Source: Gammaproteobacteria bacterium (GTDB lineage Bacteria > Pseudomonadota > Gammaproteobacteria > Steroidobacterales > Woeseiaceae). Taken from it: a stretch of 64,000 bases of DNA. The notes under the pieces are model-generated. The model did no database searches and was not told the origin of the DNA. It saw only the letters and a list, made by a program, of their open reading frames with translations. Positions within the stretch are counted from its first letter, which is position 1. Each line of letters begins with the position of its first letter. The stretch spans positions 1-64,000 of the forward strand of contig JAOTVR010000009.1 of NCBI GenBank assembly GCA_029863305.1, written 5' to 3'. Shown in pieces: positions 37,051-46,649 of this stretch. The translations under genes and the position numbers were made by a program.

Positions 37051-40000
37051 TGAGCAGCTGTTGCGCGACGACGCCGACGCACGCACTGCCGCACTCGACG
37101 TCTCGCGGTCCTTCATCGTGCAGGCACCCGCAGGGTCGGGTAAGACGGAATTGCTGATCCAGCGCTATTTGACGTTGCTCGCAAGCGTCGAGTGTCCGGA
37201 AGAGATTCTGGCGATCACGTTTACGCGCAAGGCCGCCGCGGAAATGCAGATCAGAGTTCTTCAGGCCCTGCAAAAAGCCGCAAACAACGATGTGCCCGAT
37301 CAGCCGCATCTCCTGGTAACCGCAAAGGCCGCGACGCTTGCGCTGCAGCGCGATGACGAATTGGGCTGGAATCTGATTGCCAATCCCCGGCGCATGCGCA
37401 TCCAGACGCTGGATGCGCTGAATGCGTCAATCTCACGCACGCAGCCGCTCACCACGACCGGTGGCGCGTCAGGCTACGCAATCATTGCAGATGTCGAAAT
37501 GCAAACCCTGTATCGCGATGCGGCCGCCTTGACGCTGGACCAGCTGGCTGAAACGGGCGGCCTGCAAGACGCGACTCGCGAGGTGTTGCTGCATGTCGAC
37601 ACAAACACGTCTGTGTACATTGGCTATCTGTCCCGCATGCTTGCCACCCGCGATCAGTGGCTGCCGTTCGTCGGCAGTGGACTGGTCGATGCGAGTGAGG
37701 CTGGGGCGTTACGGACCCGGTTCGAGCAAAACCTCGAGTTTGTGGTCGCCCAGCACCTGCAGAGAACGCGCGAGGCTGTACCGGCCGAATTGGCGACCGA
37801 GCTCGCGTCTCTGGGCAGCTACGCGGCAGGTCAATTGCGCGATGCCGGTCTGCTCGACAGTCCGATCGTAAAGCTCGAGGGACTCGAGGCATTACCCGCT
37901 GCGGACCTCGTGGCGTTGCCGCAATGGATCGGTATTGCCGAGATGTTGTTGACCAGGCAGGGGAGCCTGCGCAAGCGCGTTAACAAGAATCAGGGCTTTC
38001 CGCCGGGAGACAGCGGTCAAAAGGACAGGCTCGATGACTTGCTGGCTGCGCTCGGTGAGGGTGGGCAATGTTGCGAACTGATTCACGAAACACGGATATT
38101 GCCGCCTGTTCGTTACGGCGATGAACAGTGGTCCGTGCTGTTGGCGCTGTTTCGCCTGCTACCGCTTGCCGTGATGGAGCTGAAAAGACTTTTCGCGGAG
38201 CGCAGTGTGACCGACCATATCGAGGTTGCGCTGAGTGCGAGCAACGCCCTCGGCAGCGCGGATGATCCAGGTGACGTCGCACTGCTGCTGGATTATCAGA
38301 TCCGCCACCTGCTGGTTGACGAGATGCAGGACACGTCGAGCGCGCAGTATCGAATGATTGAAGCATTGACCGGAGGCTGGGAAAGCGGCGATGGTCGATC
38401 GTTGTACTGCGTTGGCGATCCAATGCAATCGATATATCGCTTTCGCAACGCCGAGGTCGGGCAGTTCCTCCTTGCGAAGAATGCGGGTATCGGCAACGTG
38501 CCGCTCGAAACGTTGACGCTGCGGCGTAATTTTCGCTCCGGCGAAAAGCTTGTCGACTGGTTCAATGAGGTATTTGCTCGTGTTCTGCCACAGCGGGACG
38601 ACGTGCAGCGCAGTGCCGTGTCTTACTCGGCGGCAGTACCGGTGCCGGCGCTCGAAGGGCTTGGGCAGTTTGTGATACACCCATCGTTCGGTAGCAATTC
38701 CAAAGCGGAAGCGCTAACTGGCCTTGAGGTAATCACCGCAACTCTCGCGGCAAATCCTGACGACGACATGGCGGTACTCGTGCGTAGCCGCACGCACTTG
38801 ACCGAATTGTTGCACCGTCTGCGGGACGCAGGCATTGCCTATCGCGCTGTGGAGATCGATCGGCTGACCGATCTTCCGGAGATCATAGACGTTCTCGCGT
38901 TGACTCGCGCGCTCGTGCATCACGGGGACCGGCTGGCCTGGCTTGCTGTCCTGCGCTCGCCCTGGCTTGGGCTTGACTGGACTGACCTGCATGCGCTGGT
39001 CAGGAACGACACCAAAAGTACCGTTTGGGAGAAGTTGCACAACGCAGAAGTTGTGAGTCAGCTGTCCGCTTATGCACGATCCGCGCTCGAGCCGTTTCGA
39101 CTGAAACTTGCGCCTGCGATTTCCTCCTGCCGTATTGAATCATTACGTGATCGTGTTGAAAGGGCATGGCTGGACCTCGGCGGCCCGGCGATCCTCGACG
39201 AACCCCATGCGGTTGAAAACGTGTACCGCTATCTCGACGTGATTCAGAAACTGGAAGTTGCCGGAACCTTGCCGGATGTGGCTGTTCTGGAAGATGCACT
39301 GGATGCGGAGCACGTATCCAGTGGTGTCGATGCTCGCTTGCAGGTGATGACAATGCATCGCGCCAAAGGTCTGCAGTTTGATCATGTCCTGTTGTTCGGG
39401 CTCGGCCGGGTGCCACGGTCACGGGACTCGGCCGTTCTGAGCTGGTTCGATATTCCGGACGAGCACGGTCAGACACGAAAAGTCATCAGCCCGGTCGGCC
39501 CCAGGGCAGACCTGGAAAAGAATGCGGTCCATGCCTACATCGGCAAAGTGGAAGCGGAAAAAGACAAGCACGAACTCGGGCGCCTGTTGTACGTGGCATG
39601 CACTCGTGCGCGCAAGTCGTTGCATTTGCACGGCAACGCAAGGTTGTTCAAGGGGGGTATGCGCCCGGATCCACGGAGTTTGCTGCACCTGCTCTGGCCA
39701 GTCGTTGGTGAAGACTTCGAGCGGTGCTTCGATCCTGAACCTGGCGGACAGAGCGAAGGCCAAGATGAGATGTGGGTGCAACCGGCGCTGAGACGCTTTG
39801 ATTCGCCCTGGAGCGCCCCCGACGCGCCACCCTTGCCTGTAACGGCTGCTGGGCCGCCTGCGGCTGAGGACGGCCGTGCCGTCGAGTTCTACTGGGTCGG
39901 AGCCGCCGCCCGCATGGCTGGCACCTTGCTGCATCGCTGGGCGCAACTGGCGGCTGATGGGCGTGTGGACCTGAGTGCAGGATTCGGCGCAACGCTGCAG

Positions 40001-40435
40001 CAGACGGGCACGCGCTGGTTACGGGAGATGGGGGTCAGCGACGACTCAATCGGGGCCATCATCGCTCGTGTCGACGAAGCGCTGAGCGCAATGATCGCCG
40101 ATGCGAAGGGCAGGTGGCTGCTGCATGGCGAGGGCTTCGCCGAGCTACCCCTGAGCGGCGTCTGCAACGGGCGCAACGAGTCGGTGCTGCTCGATCGCGT
40201 TCGAATCGACAGCGCCGGCACGCACTGGATCGTTGACTACAAGACCAGTTCGCACGAAGGCGGCGACCTGAGGAGTTTTCTCGCCGCTGAAATTGACCGC
40301 TACCGCCCGCAACTGCAAAAATACGCGGAGCTGTACCGTAATTATTCGGGCGCAGATGTTCGTTGTGCATTGTATTTCCCGCTGTTGCAGGAATTTGTCG
40401 AAGTGCCGTTGGTGTCCGGCAACGGTCAGAGTTGA
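37040..40435 (+). CDS. AddA-like UvrD/Rep-family helicase-nuclease
   Basis: 1131 residues. A superfamily 1A helicase: Walker A at about 32-36 (APAGSGKTELLIQRYL), motif Ia ITFTRKAAAEM, Walker B LLVDEMQDTSS, motif III YCVGDPMQSIYRFRNAEV, motif IV TLRRNFRSG, and motifs V-VI TMHRAKGLQFDHV and LLYVACTRARKSL. The C-terminal nuclease domain has WIVDYKTS (Asp1066, Lys1068) and RPQLQKYAEL. Partner of the preceding AddB-like protein in processing double-strand breaks. The 3' end overlaps the convergent gspN by 10 bases. Confidence 0.93.
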   Translation: MTRDEQLLRDDADARTAALDVSRSFIVQAPAGSGKTELLIQRYLTLLASVECPEEILAITFTRKAAAEMQIRVLQALQKAANNDVPDQPHLLVTAKAATLALQRDDELGWNLIANPRRMRIQTLDALNASISRTQPLTTTGGASGYAIIADVEMQTLYRDAAALTLDQLAETGGLQDATREVLLHVDTNTSVYIGYLSRMLATRDQWLPFVGSGLVDASEAGALRTRFEQNLEFVVAQHLQRTREAVPAELATELASLGSYAAGQLRDAGLLDSPIVKLEGLEALPAADLVALPQWIGIAEMLLTRQGSLRKRVNKNQGFPPGDSGQKDRLDDLLAALGEGGQCCELIHETRILPPVRYGDEQWSVLLALFRLLPLAVMELKRLFAERSVTDHIEVALSASNALGSADDPGDVALLLDYQIRHLLVDEMQDTSSAQYRMIEALTGGWESGDGRSLYCVGDPMQSIYRFRNAEVGQFLLAKNAGIGNVPLETLTLRRNFRSGEKLVDWFNEVFARVLPQRDDVQRSAVSYSAAVPVPALEGLGQFVIHPSFGSNSKAEALTGLEVITATLAANPDDDMAVLVRSRTHLTELLHRLRDAGIAYRAVEIDRLTDLPEIIDVLALTRALVHHGDRLAWLAVLRSPWLGLDWTDLHALVRNDTKSTVWEKLHNAEVVSQLSAYARSALEPFRLKLAPAISSCRIESLRDRVERAWLDLGGPAILDEPHAVENVYRYLDVIQKLEVAGTLPDVAVLEDALDAEHVSSGVDARLQVMTMHRAKGLQFDHVLLFGLGRVPRSRDSAVLSWFDIPDEHGQTRKVISPVGPRADLEKNAVHAYIGKVEAEKDKHELGRLLYVACTRARKSLHLHGNARLFKGGMRPDPRSLLHLLWPVVGEDFERCFDPEPGGQSEGQDEMWVQPALRRFDSPWSAPDAPPLPVTAAGPPAAEDGRAVEFYWVGAAARMAGTLLHRWAQLAADGRVDLSAGFGATLQQTGTRWLREMGVSDDSIGAIIARVDEALSAMIADAKGRWLLHGEGFAELPLSGVCNGRNESVLLDRVRIDSAGTHWIVDYKTSSHEGGDLRSFLAAEIDRYRPQLQKYAELYRNYSGADVRCALYFPLLQEFVEVPLVSGNGQS

Positions 40436-41166
40436 CCTTCCAATCTCATTTGATGCTGACCGCGCTCATTTGCCGAGCCCAGGAATTGCATCTGCTGGCG
40501 CACACTTGCCGGTGTATTGTCCTTCGGCGCAAGCTGCGCAATGAACTGATAACTCCGGTCACTCGATATTTGCAGGCTACCGGCCAGATCGATGACTCCA
40601 TCTGTATCTTCCACGCTGGCCATGACGCCGGATTCCTGCGTGAAAAACTCGGCACGATAACCGCCGATTGACGCCTGGTTCACTGCCGGCGCAACAAGAT
40701 CGGCGACCTCGACAACACCGTCGGCTGCAACGGGCAGACCCGAATCGATGATCAGGCGATCGAATTGCGCGTTTACATTGCCGCGCAAGCCCGGCATGCG
40801 CACGATCGTCTGCAAGCTTTGCAAAGTCAGCGATGCCTTAACGCCGGTCAATGTGACGGTTCCGCCAATCCCCACCGCCACGTTCGCATCGACGAAACCG
40901 GATGGTGGCGCCGCTTCGATGGAAAAGCCAAGCTTGCCGGTAAAAAGCTTCAGGGGCTGCACGCGCCAGGCAATATCGCGCAGGTAGATCCCGTTTGCCT
41001 GGCCTTCGAGCGCGCCGCCATTCCAGAGAGAGCCACTGATGCCGGCCAGGGCAATACCGTCGGGCGCCAACCACCGGTATGCCACGCGCGCCGGGAAAAA
41101 GACGATCAACGCCACAACAAATGTAACCAGCCCTGCCGTGATCAGGCGCGAACGGACTTTCATCAA
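40426..41166 (-). CDS. gspN: Type II secretion system protein N
   Basis: 246 residues with a single N-terminal TM helix (about 8-28) and a beta-rich periplasmic domain: GISGSLWNGGA, then W-R-V-Q-P-L-KLFTGKLGF. GspN is an accessory inner-membrane component found at the end of many T2SS operons. The start overlaps the gspM stop. It is the last gene of this gsp block and converges on the AddA-like gene. Confidence 0.85.
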   Translation of the reverse strand: MMKVRSRLITAGLVTFVVALIVFFPARVAYRWLAPDGIALAGISGSLWNGGALEGQANGIYLRDIAWRVQPLKLFTGKLGFSIEAAPPSGFVDANVAVGIGGTVTLTGVKASLTLQSLQTIVRMPGLRGNVNAQFDRLIIDSGLPVAADGVVEVADLVAPAVNQASIGGYRAEFFTQESGVMASVEDTDGVIDLAGSLQISSDRSYQFIAQLAPKDNTPASVRQQMQFLGSANERGQHQMRLEGQL

Positions 41167-41654
41167 AGCGCACGCTCGAGGGTCATGGTCGCATTGATGC
41201 GTCCGGGTCCGGCCCGGCTCGCGGCCGAGAAGCTGCCTGATGACACGTGCATTGCATATTGTGCGCTCAGGTCGTCGAGCCAGAGCACCAGATCGTCGAA
41301 TGCAACGTCTTCGAACTCGACGCGAATGCCGTTGCTCGTCGTCGGCTGACTGCGTTGCAGCGAGCGATCCAGGCCACGCGCGCGTAATGTCTGGTCCACG
41401 ATAACAACCGGCGTCTGTTGCGTTCCGCCGCGTGGCGCCGGGTTCGAACCGGCGGACGATGGTTGCAGACCCTTCAAGGGGCGCAGCTCGGCAAGTGATC
41501 GCTCCCAGGTCGCAACGCTCGCTTCAAGGGCTTTGTGACCTTTGTCGAGCGGCGCCCAGATGAATGCGTAGAGCAGGGCAAGCACAACGACCACAGCGCC
41601 GCCAACAACAAAAATCCGCTCTCTTGCGTCCAGCGTGTCGAACCAGTCTCTCAT
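41163..41654 (-). CDS. gspM: Type II secretion system protein M
   Basis: 163 residues: a short cytoplasmic N-terminus (MRDWFDTLDARERIFV), a TM helix (about 17-34) and a periplasmic ferredoxin-like domain. It binds GspL to form the inner-membrane platform. ATGA overlaps connect it with gspL and gspN. Confidence 0.88.
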   Translation of the reverse strand: MRDWFDTLDARERIFVVGGAVVVVLALLYAFIWAPLDKGHKALEASVATWERSLAELRPLKGLQPSSAGSNPAPRGGTQQTPVVIVDQTLRARGLDRSLQRSQPTTSNGIRVEFEDVAFDDLVLWLDDLSAQYAMHVSSGSFSAASRAGPGRINATMTLERAL

Positions 41655-42913
41655 GCGCCCGACTCGCGAATCTGAATACGGCTACTGACCTTGTCACCGA
41701 CCTGATCAGTAGACTGAATAGAGGCATCGAATCGGCCGGAACCGCTAATAGTCTGTTGAATGCTATCCAGAGTTGCGACATCCGGTGCCGTCAGCCGCAC
41801 ATCGATGACACCTGCACGATAGCTGATGGCCTCGATGTCGGCCGCCGTATTTTGTTGCAGCGCCAGACCGAGTTGCTGCAACGATGGCAGAAATACCTGC
41901 GCAGCAACAGGTCCGCCGAAACTGCGGCGCACCGAGCTTACGGTCGCAATCGGGTCCACGATATCGCGGTTATCATTAGGCCGGATCTGTCGATACTCCT
42001 GTATGAATTGTTCCTTGAGTGCCTGCTCTTCCTGGCTCAGCCGGTAATAATCGACGGCTTTGCCGGCAATACCGATGACACCGAGGGTCAACAGCAGCAT
42101 CGCGGCGATGCGCCACGGTCGAAACAGGGCGCCCATCCCGGTCCGGGCCCCATAGCGCCCTTGCAGCAAATTGATGCCACGACCCGTCGCCACTGTGACG
42201 GCGAGGCGCGGCAAGACCCCGTCGGGCAGCAAATTGAGGTCCACACTGGCGAGTTCATGCCGCAGCGCATTCCAGTCGTGCTGAAAATCCGCCTCCTCAG
42301 CCGCCCCGCAATAAACGAGCAGGTGCCTGGAGGAACCGTCGGCTGCATCCTCGCCGGCCGGATTATCGAGCGCACCGGCGACCGCAAGCGCGTCACTGGG
42401 CTTGACCCCTTGCATGACGAACTCGAGGTCCGCGCCATCGTTGAACATGATCTGGTCTTCAGCGGCAAGCATACTCAGCGTGCCGGGAATGCGTGCAAGA
42501 CCGTAAATCTCCGGGATTACCCTGGCCGGAGATATTCCCGCGTCCAGCAAGTGCGCGAGCCACTCCTGCATTTGCTCATGGGCAACCACCGCCACCGGCA
42601 ACAATCCACTCTCATGGCGCGTACCGGCGGCAAAATGCAGGTTTTCGATGTCATCGGCCAGCTGCTCTTCAAGCGCGAATGGCAGCGCGGCGAGCAGCCT
42701 CGATCCGCCACGTACCGGGATATCGACTGTTGTCGTCAGAACGGTTGCCGCGGGCACGAGCACTATCACTGCGCGCTCGGCGATATCCTTCGTGGCCTCA
42801 GACAGCGGCCCGGTTACGGGCGGACTGATACGCGTGCCATTGCTGTCGACCGCAATCCAGTTCGCCGCACTATCGGGATCGGCGCCGAGCCGAATGACCA
42901 AATACTCTGCCAT
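41651..42913 (-). CDS. gspL: Type II secretion system protein L
   Basis: 420 residues. The N-terminal actin-like cytoplasmic domain (IPVRGGSRLLAALPFALEEQLADD) contacts the GspE ATPase. A TM helix follows near 255-275 (WRIAAMLLLTLGVIGIAGKA), then a periplasmic domain with DIEAISYRAGVIDVRL. It lies 2 bp after gspK. Its GspE partner gene is not in the window. Confidence 0.92.
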   Translation of the reverse strand: MAEYLVIRLGADPDSAANWIAVDSNGTRISPPVTGPLSEATKDIAERAVIVLVPAATVLTTTVDIPVRGGSRLLAALPFALEEQLADDIENLHFAAGTRHESGLLPVAVVAHEQMQEWLAHLLDAGISPARVIPEIYGLARIPGTLSMLAAEDQIMFNDGADLEFVMQGVKPSDALAVAGALDNPAGEDAADGSSRHLLVYCGAAEEADFQHDWNALRHELASVDLNLLPDGVLPRLAVTVATGRGINLLQGRYGARTGMGALFRPWRIAAMLLLTLGVIGIAGKAVDYYRLSQEEQALKEQFIQEYRQIRPNDNRDIVDPIATVSSVRRSFGGPVAAQVFLPSLQQLGLALQQNTAADIEAISYRAGVIDVRLTAPDVATLDSIQQTISGSGRFDASIQSTDQVGDKVSSRIQIRESGA

Positions 42914-42915
42914 AG

Positions 42916-43842
42916 TCAGGTTGTTCCAAGGCTGCGCAGTATTGGGGTGACGTCACCCCGGGGACCGCGTTCCAGTAAGCTGAAGTAGGTGATGCGAACC
43001 GTATCAACCCGCACGATCACCTTCAATTGAAAATATTCACTCGTATCGGCTATTTGGGCTCTCACCTCGGGCCATTGCGAGAATGCGTTCTCGATGTCGG
43101 CGAATCCCGATTCCTCTCTTTCCGAGAGCAACCGCTCCACATCCGAGGCTGCCATCTCTTCGTCGAGTGACTGCAATACCGGTCCCGTCGCCGTGTTGAC
43201 GTTGATTATCGTACGGCCGGGCAGCGCCACAATATGCGGCAGCAGCGTGTCGAGCGTGGCTTTGTCGATACCCTCGAGTGCTGCCAGCTCGCTCGTGGTG
43301 GACAAAATCTGGTTAGCCGTGCGGTAGGGTGGAACATTGCCGGTGTATATCGAATCTTCCGCGCCGTCGGGAAAGCTTGCATCACGATCGGCATCGATCC
43401 AGTCAGCCGCGATGCCGGCAAAACGCACATCAAGGCCGAGCGCGATTAACAGCCTTTGAAACTGCTCGAGCGATGGCTGATCGACTTCACCGTTCTGATC
43501 GATCAGATTGTTGATGTTGAAACGGCCCTGCAGGTCCTCGATCTGGCCGTAAATTTCGCCCTGAATGCTGTCGCCCTCGCTACCCAGCGGTAATACGGGT
43601 AATTCGCTCGCCCAGATTTCGCCAAGATGGTCGGTTTCGCTGTCTTCGAGATCCTGACGGAGAATGCTCATCACCCAGCTCTCGGCCCCGATGGCAGCCT
43701 GAATCGCTTCTTCCCGATACATCGACACGTAGGTGCGACGCAAATCCAGTGAATTGTCCCATTCGAGGCTGAAGGTGAGCGTCGTGACCAGTGCCATGAT
43801 CAAGATTGCAGTAATCAATGCCACACCGCGTTGCTGCCTCAT
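42916..43842 (-). CDS. gspK: Type II secretion minor pseudopilin K
   Basis: 308 residues. The N-terminus RQQRGVALITAILIMALV is a prepilin-peptidase site followed by a hydrophobic helix without the Glu at +5, as expected for GspK, the tip pseudopilin. The large globular region has FNINNLID, ADWIDADRDASFPDGAED and NVNTATGPVLQSL. ATGA overlap with gspJ. Confidence 0.93.
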   Translation of the reverse strand: MRQQRGVALITAILIMALVTTLTFSLEWDNSLDLRRTYVSMYREEAIQAAIGAESWVMSILRQDLEDSETDHLGEIWASELPVLPLGSEGDSIQGEIYGQIEDLQGRFNINNLIDQNGEVDQPSLEQFQRLLIALGLDVRFAGIAADWIDADRDASFPDGAEDSIYTGNVPPYRTANQILSTTSELAALEGIDKATLDTLLPHIVALPGRTIINVNTATGPVLQSLDEEMAASDVERLLSEREESGFADIENAFSQWPEVRAQIADTSEYFQLKVIVRVDTVRITYFSLLERGPRGDVTPILRSLGTT

Positions 43843-44453
43843 GGTGCGATCTCCAACAGGCGTCGAATCTCGCCCTGATCGTTGAGGGTCAGCACGATTT
43901 CGACAGCACGCGGTCTCGATCGCAGCAGGGCAGGACCCGATGCAGCCTGCGGCGGCCAGACGTCGGACGGTTCGCCGCTTGCGTCGAAATAGCGGAAATA
44001 AAGGCTCTCGACGTCATCGATCAAAACGGTCGCAACAGGCTCATTCGCATACGTGCGATCCAGAACATTCCAGTGATAACGAACAAGCTCATCGTCCTCG
44101 ATGCGGTAGGCGACCCGCTGCAATGTCCCACGCGGCAGACCGGCAGGATTGCTCCAGCCACCATGCGTCAACTCGAGCGCGAATTCCGAACCCAGACTGG
44201 ATTGCAGCGCCGGGCTGTAACTGTCGCCGACTTCGGAACGAACCGGGCGGGGTGCGACCTGAAACAGGTCAGTGCTCAGGTATCGCACCGTGCGTTGTAT
44301 GGACTGCAAACGATCCATGCGGTTGCTGAGATAATCAGCGTTATTCAGCGTCGATCCCAGCGCCGTATAGGCCAGCATCGACATGACACCGAACACAGCG
44401 AGCGCGACCAGCACCTCTATCAGTGTGAAGCCCCTGACAACAAGCTGCCTCAT
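43839..44453 (-). CDS. gspJ: Type II secretion minor pseudopilin J
   Basis: 204 residues with prepilin cleavage motif VRGFTLIEVLVALAVFG (Glu+5 present) and a beta-rich domain (RMDRLQSIQRTVRYLSTDLFQVAPRP). It forms the tip complex with GspI and GspK. ATGA overlaps on both sides indicate coupled translation. Confidence 0.93.
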   Translation of the reverse strand: MRQLVVRGFTLIEVLVALAVFGVMSMLAYTALGSTLNNADYLSNRMDRLQSIQRTVRYLSTDLFQVAPRPVRSEVGDSYSPALQSSLGSEFALELTHGGWSNPAGLPRGTLQRVAYRIEDDELVRYHWNVLDRTYANEPVATVLIDDVESLYFRYFDASGEPSDVWPPQAASGPALLRSRPRAVEIVLTLNDQGEIRRLLEIAP

Positions 44454-44881
44454 TCGCGCGCTCCGCTGTTTTCCGAACCACGATCCCAGGAACGGTTGCT
44501 TTGCCCTGGAATGACGGGCTCACCTATGAAACCCGTCACCGTTCGAATGACAGCATCGTCATTTTCATAAGAAATCGAAACGTCGACGCGAAACAGATTC
44601 TCGATGCCGCTCTCCGAGACAACGGCCCGCCAACGCCAGATTGTGTTGGCGTAGTCGACTTCACCGCTCGTAGCCGTGACTTCGGGAATAACATTTGCCA
44701 GACGCAGTTCGGCGATTTTATTTTGCGCGATCCAGCTGGCATAGGTACGTTCGCGCATGGAGTTCGAGGTATCGATCATGCGCCCCATTTTGGCGGCGAC
44801 TGCAGTCAACGAGAGCGCAATGATGGCCAGCGCGACCATGACCTCGACCAAAGTGAATCCCTTTCTGCGCAAGCCGGACAC
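44450..44881 (-). CDS. gspI: Type II secretion minor pseudopilin I
   Basis: 143 residues with RKGFTLVEVMVALAIIALS at the N-terminus and the typical short GspI domain (TYASWIAQNKIAELRL). Initiator of the tip pseudopilin complex. 6 bp from gspH. Confidence 0.92.
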   Translation of the reverse strand: MSGLRRKGFTLVEVMVALAIIALSLTAVAAKMGRMIDTSNSMRERTYASWIAQNKIAELRLANVIPEVTATSGEVDYANTIWRWRAVVSESGIENLFRVDVSISYENDDAVIRTVTGFIGEPVIPGQSNRSWDRGSENSGARE

Positions 44882-44887
44882 GTGTCG

Positions 44888-45442
44888 TTATTCCTCCGCC
44901 TCTGCGAACTTGATGTCGCCCAGCAAGTTGTTTTCCAAAACGACCTCCTGATCGTCGGTCCTGCGCACGATACGCAATTCGAACGGCGTCGTATCGCCGC
45001 TGGAAAAGATCAGGATGTGTGGCGCATACGTTTCGGTGAGATCGCGGCGGTCCGCTTCGTCCGGCTCTTCGAGGCTGGCGGGGTCCAGTGCCAGCAGGAC
45101 CCGCTGGCCTTCAAGGAACAAATCAAACTCAAAGTCCTCCGGCAGCTGCCGCACGCGCAGCGTGTCGTCGCCGATCAATTCTCCCCAGACGTTGAGAAAG
45201 GGATCGTATTCGACGAAGCGATACGCGTTCAGCATGAATTCCAGACCGAAATCCCGTCCCTGCATCACCGCTTCGTCCTGCGCAACCTGGACAAGTGCGA
45301 CTATGCGGCGGCCCTCGGTCTGCAGCTCGCGATCATCGCCCAGCAATCCGAGCGACAGCAGCGCAATCGACATCACGATACCGATAATCGAGATGACAAC
45401 GAGCAATTCGATTAGCGAAAAAGCGCGCCCTTGCTTATTCAT
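44888..45442 (-). CDS. gspH: Type II secretion minor pseudopilin H
   Basis: 184 residues with GRAFSLIELLVVISIIGIV as the prepilin signal and a beta-sandwich region (GLEFMLNAYRFVEYDPFLN). It links the tip complex to the GspG filament. It starts 32 bp after gspG. Confidence 0.9.
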   Translation of the reverse strand: MNKQGRAFSLIELLVVISIIGIVMSIALLSLGLLGDDRELQTEGRRIVALVQVAQDEAVMQGRDFGLEFMLNAYRFVEYDPFLNVWGELIGDDTLRVRQLPEDFEFDLFLEGQRVLLALDPASLEEPDEADRRDLTETYAPHILIFSSGDTTPFELRIVRRTDDQEVVLENNLLGDIKFAEAEE

Positions 45443-45474
45443 TGCGGCACGTCGATGCGACAGGTGTACCGACG

Positions 45475-45927
45475 CTAGTCCAGATTCCAGTTGCCAATGT
45501 CGGCGTCGACGCCTTCGCCGCCCGGACGACCGTCCCGACCCAGAGTATAGATATCGATCTCACTCTGGTTGCCGGGATTGAGGTACAGATACGGATTGCC
45601 CCAGGGATCCTTGGGCACCCGTTCCAGATAGCCGCCGGACTTCCAGTTCTTGATGTTCGGATCAGCCGGTTTGGTGACAAGGGCTTCGAGGCCCTGTTCA
45701 CTTGACGGGTAGGTGAAATTGTCAAGGCGATAAAACTTCATCGCATTCTCGATATTGGCTATTTCCGCCTTGGCTTTCGTAATCTGGGCATCATCGACAC
45801 GGCCAATGACATTCGGCGCAACAATCGCCGCGAGAATACCGATAATGATCACAACCACCATGATCTCGATCAGCGTAAAACCTTGCTGATGACGGGGGAT
45901 AGCGGACAGGCCGACAGTTTGACTCAC
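45475..45927 (-). CDS. gspG: Type II secretion major pseudopilin G
   Basis: 150 residues. The prepilin site is QQGFTLIEIMVVVIIIG, followed by the canonical GspG body: YRLDNFTYPSSEQGLEALV, GYLERVPKDPWGNPYLYL and a calcium-site tail (GRDGRPGGEGVDADIGNW). It is the first gene of the block and divergent from the rhombosortase gene. gspC, gspD, gspE and gspF are not adjacent, so the operon is split. Confidence 0.96.
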   Translation of the reverse strand: MSQTVGLSAIPRHQQGFTLIEIMVVVIIIGILAAIVAPNVIGRVDDAQITKAKAEIANIENAMKFYRLDNFTYPSSEQGLEALVTKPADPNIKNWKSGGYLERVPKDPWGNPYLYLNPGNQSEIDIYTLGRDGRPGGEGVDADIGNWNLD

Positions 45928-45996
45928 AGTAATGGCTCCACGGCGCCAATGCGCCGAAATTGACTCTACAAATGTATAAACGTCAGTATATCAAAC

Positions 45997-46614
45997 ATGG
46001 GGTTACACCAAGGTGACTTAAGTCACCAACAAGCACGAGCGATCGCCGCCTGGTGGCTGCCGATTTGCGCGATCAGCATTGCTGTCATTCTTGCCCTGTT
46101 CGGCGATACCGGGCGTGAGTGGCTGGCGTATTCGCGACCGGCCATTCGCTCGGGCGAACTCTGGCGTCTTGCGAGCGGTCACTTCGTGCACCTCGGGATA
46201 TCCCATCTGGTGATGAATCTGGCCGGCCTGCTGCTGGTCTGGTATTTGACAGGCATGGCGTTTCGTCGCTGGCAGTGGTTGCTGATCACGCTGATGGTCA
46301 TCGCGGGGGTCGATGCCGGACTCTGGTTCTTTCAAACGCATTTGCTTTGGTACGTCGGTTTATCGGGGCTGCTGCACGGCTTGCTGGCTGCCGGCATACT
46401 CGGATGCCTCGGAAGCCAGCGCATCGAGGTGTGGATTCTCGCCGTCGCATTGATTGCCAAACTCGCTTACGAGCAGTCTGTCGGCCCGTTGCCAGGTTCG
46501 GAAGAATCCACCGGCGGCCACGTCATTGTCGCGGCACACGCATACGGGGCCCTGGCCGGAGCGCTGGCGGCCGGGTTGCTCAGAATTAGAGTCCGGCGTC
46601 AGGCGTCGATATAA
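45997..46614 (+). CDS. rrtA: Rhombosortase (rhomboid-family intramembrane protease)
   Basis: 205 residues, six predicted TM helices. Active-site motifs of the rhomboid fold: SGHFVHLGISHLVMNLAGLL, the nucleophile Ser in YVGLSGLLHGLL and His in AAHAYGALAG. Size and motifs match rhombosortases, which cleave GlyGly-CTERM tails from T2SS substrates. The position next to gspG supports this. No GlyGly-CTERM substrate gene is in the window. Confidence 0.85.
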   Translation: MGLHQGDLSHQQARAIAAWWLPICAISIAVILALFGDTGREWLAYSRPAIRSGELWRLASGHFVHLGISHLVMNLAGLLLVWYLTGMAFRRWQWLLITLMVIAGVDAGLWFFQTHLLWYVGLSGLLHGLLAAGILGCLGSQRIEVWILAVALIAKLAYEQSVGPLPGSEESTGGHVIVAAHAYGALAGALAAGLLRIRVRRQASI

Positions 46615-46615
46615 T
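46586..46615 (+). promoter_or_regulatory. Candidate fabD promoter inside the rrtA 3' end
   Basis: A perfect TATAAT (46610-46615) overlaps the rrtA stop codon region, with TTAGAG (46586-46591) 18 bases upstream. A start near 46622 gives a short leader to fabD at 46650. Confidence 0.5.
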
Positions 46616-46649
46616 GCGCGGTCAGCAGTAACTCACATTGGAGAGTGAC

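Noticed and set aside
41564-42988. 474-codon open frame on the plus strand
   Set aside because: It is antisense to gspL/gspM, which have clear family motifs; its sequence is Arg/His-rich as expected for a shadow frame in GC-rich DNA.
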